From positions 1-20,465 of the forward strand of contig CAYGWJ010000258.1 in NCBI GenBank assembly GCA_964353405.1: 20,465 bases of DNA, read 5' to 3'. This document shows, piece after piece, positions 13,440-20,465 of this stretch (position 1 is the first letter of the stretch; each line of letters starts with the position of its first letter). The notes below the pieces were generated by a model, which was not told the DNA's origin, ran no database searches, and saw only the letters and a list, made by a program, of their open reading frames with translations. Both the position numbers and the translations under genes were made by a program. Source of the stretch: JBGLNJ01 sp964353405 (GTDB lineage: Bacteria > Chloroflexota > Anaerolineae > Fen-1058).

Positions 13440-13703
13440 TCAGGCCGTCCACACGCCCGATGAGTTCCACATCTCCCGCCGAGCAGTCCGAAAAGCGCTT
13501 TCGTCGTCCTCCGACCACACTCCCCACGCGGCGTCAAGAGCTTGGGTAATCCGCTCACTCTCCTCGGCTGTAAAGTCAGCCGGCGCCAAGTGGATAGCGG
13601 GATGAACCATCACGCGATCACCCGGCTTGAGGCCCATTTGCGCCAGAGCATCTTTGGGGATCACAAGGTCACTGCCGGTATAGACACGAGTAAGCACTCC
13701 CAT
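13440..13703 (-). CDS. SpoVT/AbrB-type DNA-binding antitoxin without its toxin
   Basis: This encodes 87 residues from the ATG at 13703, immediately after a strong GGAGGTGAT site. The first 45 residues are an AbrB/MazE swapped-hairpin domain: VLTRVYTGSDLVIPKDALAQ then MGLKPGDRVMVHP. The acidic helical tail ends AFRTARREMWNSSGVWTA. Such proteins usually precede a PIN-domain toxin gene, but only 49 bases separate this stop from cooC, so the toxin is missing. A neighbouring frame stays open from about 13470 to a TGA at 13405-13407 (ELIGRVDGLRLIDPDDLSSL). The original C-terminus may therefore have been changed by a one-base shift near 13473. Confidence 0.72.
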   Translation of the reverse strand: MGVLTRVYTGSDLVIPKDALAQMGLKPGDRVMVHPAIHLAPADFTAEESERITQALDAAWGVWSEDDESAFRTARREMWNSSGVWTA

Positions 13704-13722
13704 GGTATCACCTCCGGCTATG

Positions 13723-13751
13723 ATTATACGCCGCCCACGCCATCCAAGCAA
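13723..13751 (-). promoter_or_regulatory. Predicted promoter of the AbrB-type gene
   Basis: On the reverse strand a perfect TATAAT (13723-13728) lies 17 bases from TTGCTT (13746-13751). Transcription would begin near 13716, giving a short leader of about 13 bases that still contains the full GGAGGTGAT ribosome site. Confidence 0.55.
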
Positions 13752-13946
13752 TAGGGCGAAAGCAGATGCTCACTTGCCGACTCCGCCCCATGTTGTCTTG
13801 CTGTGGGTGTTCAGCGACCACTATCTCAATGACGCACTAGCGTCTAATAGTGCACGACCTGTGGCTGGTAATCGTTTACACCGCGCCTGTTATACTGAGT
13901 TCGTCATGGAGTGTATACTTTCCTAATGGACGAAGGGAGGTTTCCC

Positions 13947-14458
13947 ATGGACGAACTCGACAGTGTGCAGCGATTTGAGCAGTACCTACGGCGGCGGTTT
14001 CCGGACCGTCATACCGCGATAGACTATGTCAGCGATGTGCGCCAGTTCATCGCCGTTTGCTCGAAACCCTGGCGCGAGGTGACGCTGCACGACCTGGACA
14101 CGTTTGTAGACCAGCAACGCGAGAGTGGCCTCAGCGCTGCTACCATCAAACGGCGTGTGGCGGCGCTCAAGACCTATTTCGACTTTCTGTCTGAAGACAG
14201 CGGCGAATTGCACCGCCCGAACCCCGTGCGGTTCAAGCGGCACGCGGGCAAACAGCCTCGGCGCTTACCACGCGACTTGAGTGACGAAACGGTTGAAAAG
14301 TGTGGAACGTGATCCCATCGCCCCGAGACCGCGCTTGGTTTGCCCTCATGCTGCGAGCCGGGCTACGCGTGGGCGAAGTCGTTCGTCTTCGGCTGACCGA
14401 CGTGCTCCAGCATTATACGTTGCCTGCGCCTGTAGAGCAAAGCGCCAACTTGCATTGA
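13947..14458 (+). pseudogene. Tyrosine recombinase/integrase remnant, frameshifted and truncated
   Basis: From the ATG at 13947 (GGGAGG site just upstream; ATG 13926 is an alternative) the first frame encodes a SAM-like core-binding domain: FEQYLRRRFPDRHTAIDYVS, TFVDQQRESGLSAATIKRRV and AALKTYFDFL. It breaks at about 14300 and would stop at 14312. Adding one G at AAGTGTGG restores the reading VEKVWNVIPSPRDRAWFALM then LRAGLRVGEVVRLRLTDVL, which contains the first catalytic arginine (GLR.GE). The frame then ends at 14458 after unrelated residues. The rest of the catalytic domain (H-x-x-R and Tyr) is absent. The gene is dead unless the frameshift is an assembly error, and even then it is truncated. 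It marks a former integration or recombination site. Confidence 0.8.
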
Positions 14459-14466
14459 TGACTCGG

Positions 14467-17400
14467 CTATGGACTGCCCGTGTGTGCGCCGTTTTGCCCG
14501 GTGAGTGTGTTTCCTTTGCCGGATGAATCGGCCATGACCGTGGAGCCAGGCGCTTCGTTAAAGTGCCACAAAGCACGGGTGTTGGCGTCGTTTACAAAAG
14601 AGTCTGTTGGTACCGTGTACGAAATGCTGCTGTAGCGGACAATGTCTGAAAAGCGCATTTCCTCGATCCAGCCGGCAACAGAATACAGTCCCATGTACCC
14701 GCCGATATATAATACGTAGGTCGAGTCGGGTATGCCGGGGGTCCAATCGGTCTGATCGTTACGTGCCACCCGGCTGCCGTCCAGGTAAAGCGCCAACAAA
14801 TCCTGGCCGCCCGTGGTCTCATTATCGAAAACGGCTGCGACATGATGCCAGCCCCGGGATAGCTTCACATCATAGGGGAGCTCGATATAATCTGTGGAAT
14901 CCAACCAGATTCTCAAGATAAGCTGATCCGGCAGGGTGGCATCGTAGATGATATACAGACCGTAAGCATATGGTTTCCAAACCAATGTGTTGACACCCGT
15001 GTCGGCCAAATCGGGCACGTAGAAAAAAGTCTCGACGGTAAAGTCGTCATTGCTGCCTGTACCCAAGTCAAGCCAGGCACTATCGAGCGCACTGGCATAG
15101 TCATCTACTCCGTCGAGGGACAAAGCCGTCTTAAAGAGTGTGGCATACTCACGCAAGACGATGGGCAGGTACACCCCATTCCGCACGGTGATGAAAGAAG
15201 GTTTGCTTTCTGTGTCACTTCCGTCCGGCCCACTTACTATGAGCGTGACAGTGTATACGCCCGTAACAGTGTATGTGTGCGTTGGATGCTGCACCGTGCT
15301 GGCGACACCATCACCAAAATCCCATAGCCAGGCGCTCACCACGCCCGTCGAGGTGTCGGTAAATTTCACTGCCAGCGGACGAATGCCGCTCCTCGGAGCG
15401 GCGTCGAACCCGGCTACCGGGGGAGAGGCAGTAACGGTGATATACGTGGTGTGCGTCAGCGTGTCCGTTCCACCTGGTCCGCTGACCGTCAACGTGACCG
15501 TGTACACGCCGGGGAGCGAGTACATGTGGGTGGGACTCGTCAACGCGCTGGTGATGCCGTCGCCCAAGGTCCACAGACTGTTGGCATAGTCACCCGTGGA
15601 AGTGTTAGTAAAGATTACAGTGATCGGCGCGACGCCCGTGATGGGCAACGCAACAAAGCCAGCATGAACGGGAGCATAGACGGTGATGTAATTCGTGCGT
15701 GTCAATGTGTCTACGCCGCCTAGCCCATTGACTGCAAGGGTGACTGTGTAGCCCCCGCGTGTCATGTAGGTATGGGTTGGGCTAGCGAGCGTGCTGGTCA
15801 CACCGTCTCCAAAACTCCATCGGCTCTGTATCGAATCGCCACTAGATGTGTTGGTAAAGGCTGCTGTAAACGGAACCACACCGGCGTTAGGCCGGGCCGC
15901 AAAGCTCGCCTTTGGCGCTGCGAGCAACCCGATCCAATCGAGTTCATACGAGGCTGAATAGCCGTTATGGGGGGACTGGGGCGCCAACTGCAAAGCAATG
16001 CGAAAGCTGTGATTTCCACTCCAATTGAGCGGGGACTGGCGCAGATCAATCGCGAAGGTGTAGGGCAATGTGGTCGTCGGCATGACCGTCAACAAGGGTG
16101 TGATCTGTGTGCCCTCTTTGACGCCAACATACAAGACTGAATGGCTGCCATTGAGTAGGTCGCGGATGCTGTAGCTATAAACCTGACCCGCCACAATGGG
16201 ATAACGGCTCACGTTGACGTCGGTCAACACGGGCGAAAACGCTGTTCCCGTGATCGAAATTGAGCCACTCACAGATTTGGTCAAGGCAACCTTACCATGG
16301 TCTTGGCTCCACAGCCGATTGGATGGTTTATATCCTCGCAGCAGCGCGCCGCCATCTTGCCAGTTGTCGCTCCAACCGGCTGGAGCAATATCCGTGTTCG
16401 AATCAACCCAACCGTCAAACAAATCCAGGTATGCAATGTAATCGGCATAGTGGCGGCGGCTGGTCTCGGCGGCGGGCTTGATGGTATAGTCTTGAGTGGT
16501 CGTCACCTGGCACGTATTCACCAGGCTATTGCGCAAGATGCCCAGGCACTTTTCCGAGTCGGGCAGTCCGGGCAGGGTGTAGGAAAAATCGTTCAGCGTC
16601 CAGAAAGAGTATCCTGCCGCGCCAAAAGCTTCGCCGAGGGAGAGGAGCGCGTTATAGTAAGCCGCCTGCTCGGTCTCGGTGTGCAGATTGCCGGGGGCAT
16701 CAGCCTGGGTATGCAGGCCAAACTCTTCCAGCAGGATAGGCTTTTCACCCACCTGGGATTGGAGCGCCGACAGGTCGCTTTCGAAACATCGCTCGGGCAA
16801 AAAGCAGTGCATGCTCACCACGTCCACGAGCGGAGCCAGCTCCGCGGCGATAGTTGGGCTATAGACCAACCCAGGCGTGGACGTATAGCAAGACGTGCCT
16901 GTCACCACACCGTAAAAGCCGAGCGTGACCAGGTGATCCACATCCAGCCTGCGCGTGTAACTGATCATCTCGGTCGCCCAGGCTTGCACCTGCGACTTGC
17001 CGTAGTCGAAATAGTCGCGGTCAAGCTCGTTCTTCATGTCCCAGGCCAGGACGGCGGTGTTGGTCACGCCAATCGTGTTGAGCACCGAGCTGATGTGGCG
17101 CGTGCTGCTGATATAGTCCGTCGTCGAGTAAGGCTGGGTGGAATAGGTGGGATAAAAGTCAAAGAGCGTGACCAGGGCTGCCATGTCCCGCGCTTGCAGG
17201 CGGCCCACAAAATCCGTCAGATAGCCGAGGTACGGGGCGGACTGGCTTGTGCCGTCAAAGAGGTTGTAGGGCAAAAAGACGCGCACGGTGTTGACGCCCA
17301 GCGCTTTGGCCCGATCCAATTCCTCGTCCGTCTGGGTCAAGGCCAGGGTGTAGCTGATCCAGAACCGATCCCAGGCATAGTCCTTGGGATAATAGTTCAT

Positions 17401-20112
17401 CCCGCGTGCTTCAAACGGGACGCCATCGCGCTCCAGGTGGCGGCCAACGGCGATGATAGTGCCGGGTACAGGTCCACTCACTTTAGCCACGAAAGTGTCG
17501 CCGCTGCCGTTGTAGGTCAGGTCGGGTCCGACAGTGACGGGAAAGCTCACTTGGGCGGATTCGGTCCAGCCGGTGAAGTAGGCATTGCCTGCTCTGTCTA
17601 CGGCGATGCCCAAGCCTCCGTCGTCGCCATTCCCGCCGATATAACCGGCGTAGACCAGGCGGGAGGCGGTCGCATTGACCTTGGCCACGAAAGCATCGCC
17701 GTAGTAGGATCCACCATTGTAGGTGATGTCCGGCCAGCCAATGACAGGAAAGCTGGATTCGGTGGAGTCAGTCCAGCCTGTGATATAGGCGTTGCTCGCG
17801 TTGTCCACCGCGATACTCCGGCCTCTGTCGTCGCCACTGCCGCCGATGTAGCTGGCGTAGACCAGGCTCGTCCCTGTCGCATTGACCTTGGCCACGAAAG
17901 CATCGTTGTAGCCGCCGTTGTAGGTCAAGTCCGATCCGCCTGTGGCTGGGAAGCTTGCTTCGGTTGAGTCGGTCCAGCCTGTGACGTAGGCGTTGCCCGC
18001 GCCGTCCACGGCGATGCCCCAGCCTCTGTCATCTCCATTCCCGCCGATGTAGCCGGCGTAGACCAGATCAGAGCCTGCCGCATTGACCTTGGTCACGAAA
18101 GCATCGCCGTAGGTGCCGCCGTTGTACGTGAGGTCCGGCCCGATGGTGACGGGAAAGCTGGCTTGTGTGGACTCGGTTATACCCGTGACGTAGGCATTGC
18201 CTGCTCTGTCCACGGCGATGCCGAAGCCTCCATCGTCGCCATTCCCGCCGATATAGCCGGCGTAGGTCAAGCTCGTCCCCGTTGCGCTGACCTTAGCTAC
18301 GAAAGCATCATAGCAGGTGTAGGTAGATGGTGGAATACCACATTCACCGCCGTTGAAGGAAAGGTCTGGCCCAACCATGACTTGGAAGCTGGCTTGGGTG
18401 GAGTCGGTGTAGCCCGTAATGTAAGCGTTGCCTGCATTATCCACAGCGATGCCATAGCCCTCGTCGTCGCCACTTCCGCCGATGTAACCGGCGTAGACCA
18501 GGCCGGAGCCGGTCGCGTTAACCTTGGCCACGAAGGCATCAGCGTCGCCGTTGAAGGTCAAGTCCGGCCCGCCGGTGACAGGGAAGCTGGCTTGGGTGGA
18601 GTAAGTGACGCCCGTGACGTAGGCGTTGCCCGCGCCGTCCACGGCGATGCCCTTGCCCCAGTCAAGGTCATTCCCGCCGATGTAACCGGCGTAGACCAGG
18701 CTTGTGCCCGCCGTGTTGACCTTGGCCACGAAAGTATCCCCGCTGCCGTTGAAGGTCAGGTCTGGCCCGACAATGACGGGGAAACTGGCTTGGGCGGATG
18801 TGGTATCGCCCGTGACATAGGAATTGCCCGCGATGTCCACGGCGATGCCGTTGCCCCAGTCGCTGCCATTTCCGCCGATATAGCCGGCGTAGACCAAGCC
18901 TGTGCCCGCAGCGTTAACCTTGGCCACGAAAGCATCAACGTCGCCGTTGAAGGTCAGGTCTGGTCCGCCCGTGACGGGGAAGCTGGCTGGGGTGGATGAT
19001 GTCTCGCCCGTGACGTAAGCGTTGCCCGCGCTGTCCACGGCGATGGCATAACCCAAGTCGTCGCCATTCCCGCCGATGTAGCCGCAATAGACCAGCACGG
19101 CCGGGTCAAGGGTGAGAGGGAGTGCCGGGTCGTAGGGGCCAAGTTGGAAGCCGTAGACCGTAGAGTGTGGGGCGTGGAGCGTGTCATTCTGAGCCCCGAA
19201 GGGGCGAAGAATCTCTTTTGCATCGCCTGGAGACCCTTCGCTTTCTCTCAGGGTGACAAAACTGTATGCCGCCGCCACATTCACCTGCTGGCCGTCAATG
19301 TCCTGGTACGCCACGGGCGTGTCGTCGCTAAAGCCGCCGATGGGCGTGGTCACGAGCAATTGCCCTTGAGTGTTGAATGAGACATCCGCGCCGCGATAGG
19401 CCAAGCGGATTTGCGCCGGGTCTGCACCGGGCTGGACGATGAACTCGTATTTCAGTTGGTTGACGGTGCCATAGTACACCAGGTCAATGCCGGGCCACAG
19501 GTCGGGATAGACGATGCTGCCGTACGTCGGCAAGCCAGCGTGCCATTGATCTTGCGGCCCCTTGAAATACGAGATGACGGCTTCTGTCTTGTCCTGGCCG
19601 ATGGGACGGACGTTGGGGTTGGCGCCGACAAAATCCAGTTTGACGGCCCAACGATGGATTTCGGATTTTGGATTTCGGATTGCGGATTGCGCCTCCCAAT
19701 CGCCGCGCAAATCGGTTGTACGGCGTTCGTCCTTCGTCCTTCGTCGTTCGTCATTCAAAGCAAAGGTCACGCCATCGGGCGCAAAGTAGATGGTCTTGTC
19801 GCTGCCCTGGATGGTGTAGGTCACACGCTCGTCCAGTTGGCCCTGGTTTTCGACAAAGTACAGCGGCAGTTTGCCAAAGCCTTCTACGAGGCGGCGTTGT
19901 ACCCAACGCGCCTGGCTCGCCTCGGTTGAGGGAGATGCAGCGGATGCGGAACCGCTTTGCCTGATTGGATTGGCCGGCAGAATCGCAGAGTCAGCGTTCT
20001 CGGAATGGCTCGGAACACTTGGGGATTCCGGGACGGACACGGTGACGGGCATCAGCGTCAGCGTCAGCACGGCGATGGATACGGAAGCGATGCGAACGAG
20101 TCTGGTCTCCAT
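14467..20112 (-). CDS. Giant secreted protein: SBBP repeats, GH5-like glycosidase, PKD and LamG domains
   Basis: This encodes 1881 residues from the ATG at 20112, behind AAGGAGA; an upstream start at 20178 lacks support. A signal peptide (IASVSIAVLTLTLMPVTVSV) comes first. Residues about 55-340 are the domain that usually precedes SBBP repeats (LPLYFVENQGQLDERVTYTI). Eight SBBP repeats follow at 342-877. A glycoside hydrolase, clan A/GH5-like, spans about 884-1230, with likely acid Glu1029 (WDMKNELD) and nucleophile Glu1130 (ILLEEFGL). A beta-sandwich region runs 1240-1395, then come three PKD domains (1398-1645, each with WxFGDG or LGDG and HTY), a YLPIVL linker, and a LamG/concanavalin-like domain to the end (FTVETFFYVP, GWHHVAAVFD). 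It probably acts on polysaccharide at the cell surface. Two stretches (119-154 and 285-321) are translated intergenic-type repeats. Confidence 0.9.
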   Translation of the reverse strand: METRLVRIASVSIAVLTLTLMPVTVSVPESPSVPSHSENADSAILPANPIRQSGSASAASPSTEASQARWVQRRLVEGFGKLPLYFVENQGQLDERVTYTIQGSDKTIYFAPDGVTFALNDERRRTKDERRTTDLRGDWEAQSAIRNPKSEIHRWAVKLDFVGANPNVRPIGQDKTEAVISYFKGPQDQWHAGLPTYGSIVYPDLWPGIDLVYYGTVNQLKYEFIVQPGADPAQIRLAYRGADVSFNTQGQLLVTTPIGGFSDDTPVAYQDIDGQQVNVAAAYSFVTLRESEGSPGDAKEILRPFGAQNDTLHAPHSTVYGFQLGPYDPALPLTLDPAVLVYCGYIGGNGDDLGYAIAVDSAGNAYVTGETSSTPASFPVTGGPDLTFNGDVDAFVAKVNAAGTGLVYAGYIGGNGSDWGNGIAVDIAGNSYVTGDTTSAQASFPVIVGPDLTFNGSGDTFVAKVNTAGTSLVYAGYIGGNDLDWGKGIAVDGAGNAYVTGVTYSTQASFPVTGGPDLTFNGDADAFVAKVNATGSGLVYAGYIGGSGDDEGYGIAVDNAGNAYITGYTDSTQASFQVMVGPDLSFNGGECGIPPSTYTCYDAFVAKVSATGTSLTYAGYIGGNGDDGGFGIAVDRAGNAYVTGITESTQASFPVTIGPDLTYNGGTYGDAFVTKVNAAGSDLVYAGYIGGNGDDRGWGIAVDGAGNAYVTGWTDSTEASFPATGGSDLTYNGGYNDAFVAKVNATGTSLVYASYIGGSGDDRGRSIAVDNASNAYITGWTDSTESSFPVIGWPDITYNGGSYYGDAFVAKVNATASRLVYAGYIGGNGDDGGLGIAVDRAGNAYFTGWTESAQVSFPVTVGPDLTYNGSGDTFVAKVSGPVPGTIIAVGRHLERDGVPFEARGMNYYPKDYAWDRFWISYTLALTQTDEELDRAKALGVNTVRVFLPYNLFDGTSQSAPYLGYLTDFVGRLQARDMAALVTLFDFYPTYSTQPYSTTDYISSTRHISSVLNTIGVTNTAVLAWDMKNELDRDYFDYGKSQVQAWATEMISYTRRLDVDHLVTLGFYGVVTGTSCYTSTPGLVYSPTIAAELAPLVDVVSMHCFLPERCFESDLSALQSQVGEKPILLEEFGLHTQADAPGNLHTETEQAAYYNALLSLGEAFGAAGYSFWTLNDFSYTLPGLPDSEKCLGILRNSLVNTCQVTTTQDYTIKPAAETSRRHYADYIAYLDLFDGWVDSNTDIAPAGWSDNWQDGGALLRGYKPSNRLWSQDHGKVALTKSVSGSISITGTAFSPVLTDVNVSRYPIVAGQVYSYSIRDLLNGSHSVLYVGVKEGTQITPLLTVMPTTTLPYTFAIDLRQSPLNWSGNHSFRIALQLAPQSPHNGYSASYELDWIGLLAAPKASFAARPNAGVVPFTAAFTNTSSGDSIQSRWSFGDGVTSTLASPTHTYMTRGGYTVTLAVNGLGGVDTLTRTNYITVYAPVHAGFVALPITGVAPITVIFTNTSTGDYANSLWTLGDGITSALTSPTHMYSLPGVYTVTLTVSGPGGTDTLTHTTYITVTASPPVAGFDAAPRSGIRPLAVKFTDTSTGVVSAWLWDFGDGVASTVQHPTHTYTVTGVYTVTLIVSGPDGSDTESKPSFITVRNGVYLPIVLREYATLFKTALSLDGVDDYASALDSAWLDLGTGSNDDFTVETFFYVPDLADTGVNTLVWKPYAYGLYIIYDATLPDQLILRIWLDSTDYIELPYDVKLSRGWHHVAAVFDNETTGGQDLLALYLDGSRVARNDQTDWTPGIPDSTYVLYIGGYMGLYSVAGWIEEMRFSDIVRYSSISYTVPTDSFVNDANTRALWHFNEAPGSTVMADSSGKGNTLTGQNGAHTGSP
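17480..19089 (-). repeat. Eight tandem SBBP coding repeats of about 200 bp
   Basis: Eight units of roughly 66 residues each open with Y-A-G-Y-I-G-G-N/S-G-D-D and continue with GIAVD.AGNAYVTG and a FVAKVNA segment. They are clearly homologous at DNA level as well. Unit 4 carries an insertion (GGECGIPPSTYTCY) with two cysteines absent from the others. The count suggests an eight-unit beta-propeller-like array. High identity makes this the region most at risk of assembly collapse. Confidence 0.9.
19182..19258. repeat. 77-bp nested inverted-repeat element, translated in frame
   Basis: The outer ends TGTCATTCTGAG and CTCAGGGTGACA are inverted with 2 mismatches in 12. Inside them CGAAGAATCTC and GAGACCCTTCG are inverted with 2 mismatches in 11. 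In both pairs the difference is the same AA against GG. The reverse strand reads it without a stop as FVTLRESEGSPGDAKEILRP and FGAQND. It joins a second low-complexity tract (19149-19181, GTAGACCGTAGAGTG-type) also translated. Confidence 0.8.
19653..19756. repeat. Composite simple repeats (GGATTTC)n and (CGTCCTT)n, translated in frame
   Basis: Positions 19653-19691 hold five GGATTTC/GGATTGC-type units and 19724-19756 hold CGTTCGTCCTTCGTCC-type units, with a short unique stretch between. On the reverse strand they are read as NDERRRTKDERRTT and AIRNPKSEIH in the N-terminal domain of the giant protein, between a segment ending PDGVTFAL and one starting WAVKLDFVG. Confidence 0.85.
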
Positions 20113-20441
20113 TTTGATTCTCCTTGGCGCGTGAATGGGGGAACGCCAGGCACGCCACGCTCGTGCTTCATCAACCAAGAGTGCATGGCCTTGTCAAAAC
20201 AGCAGCCTACATTAGCCGCCTGATTACTTTATAATGATCGGCAAGTAAAACGGTATCACCCGCTCAAGAACGACAAAGGTCCTGGAAGCGCAAGGGTAGT
20301 TGTTGATGTAAGCCGTGGCTTGATCTATAGACATTCAGAAAAAGATCCGTGATTCAGAGTTGGTGATGGCTTGACGAATTGCGCGAGATGCGGCATCCTG
20401 TTGGACAACCATACGACACAGTTCATCAGGAGGCATCTCAC
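20113..20441. other. Leader region between the giant gene and the next rightward gene
   Basis: No credible gene is seen in these 329 bases. On the reverse strand a perfect TTGACA lies at 20192-20197, but no good -10 box follows at 16-18 bases. A TTATAAT/ATTATAAA segment near 20226-20235 could serve as a -10 on either strand without a good -35. On the plus strand TTGACG near 20371 precedes no convincing -10 box. The region presumably holds divergent promoters. Confidence 0.4.
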
Positions 20442-20465
20442 ATGCAGATTCGGCTCACACTCAGC
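20442..20465 (+). CDS. Start of an unidentified gene (cut by the window edge)
   Basis: An ATG at 20442 follows a strong AGGAGG site at the right distance and reads MQIRLTLS to the edge. Only eight codons are visible, so the product cannot be named. The call rests on the ribosome site and the open frame. Confidence 0.45.

Noticed and set aside
16297..17967. A 556-codon plus-strand open frame
   Set aside because: It is antisense to the glycosidase and SBBP coding region, and its repeats mirror the SBBP repeats on the other strand.
18163..18999. A 278-codon plus-strand open frame with repeats
   Set aside because: It is a shadow of the SBBP array; periodic coding DNA on one strand leaves periodic open frames on the other.

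Overview
The window is about 60% GC and gene-dense. It most resembles a chromosomal segment of an anaerobic Chloroflexota bacterium (Anaerolineae-like). This is inferred from gene content, not from a marker gene: a CooC-type nickel ATPase beside an ADP-forming acetyl-CoA synthetase, a Ycf45-like R3H/AAA protein, a giant secreted SBBP/PKD/LamG protein with a YLPIVL linker, and simple repeats that run in frame through coding genes.

Layout. (1) 1-3937, minus strand: a vitamin B6 cluster read as pdxS, a GNAT gene, a decayed TumA/TumE-like toxin-antitoxin pair, pdxT, a second GNAT gene and the start of a Ycf45/R3H ATPase gene. PdxS and PdxT together form the glutamine-dependent pyridoxal 5'-phosphate synthase. 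(2) 3973-9333, plus strand: a YtrA-type GntR repressor gene with its own promoter and an inverted-repeat operator, a broken yhfC-like membrane protease gene, an ABC-2 exporter (ATPase and permease), a secreted/membrane protein with a cytoplasmic zinc ribbon, a small membrane protein, and a methyltransferase with a C-terminal zinc ribbon. Two parS-like ParB sites lie 2.5 kb apart here, at 5937 (perfect palindrome) and 8409. (3) 9318-13703, minus strand: a SpoVT/AbrB-type antitoxin gene, cooC, an MntA/HepT type VII toxin-antitoxin pair, a small cysteine-containing protein gene and a fused ADP-forming acetyl-CoA synthetase. The metabolic genes suggest a link to CO dehydrogenase/acetyl-CoA synthase metabolism. 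(4) 13947-14458: a frameshifted and truncated tyrosine recombinase. (5) 14467-20112, minus strand: an 1881-residue secreted protein with eight SBBP repeats, a GH5-like glycosidase domain, three PKD domains and a LamG domain. (6) 20113-20465: a leader region and the first codons of a rightward gene.

The features most worth a second look are: the parS pair; low-complexity or inverted repeats translated in frame inside the acetyl-CoA synthetase and the giant secreted protein; and several independent gene decays (TumE-like toxin, YhfC, integrase) beside otherwise intact operons.
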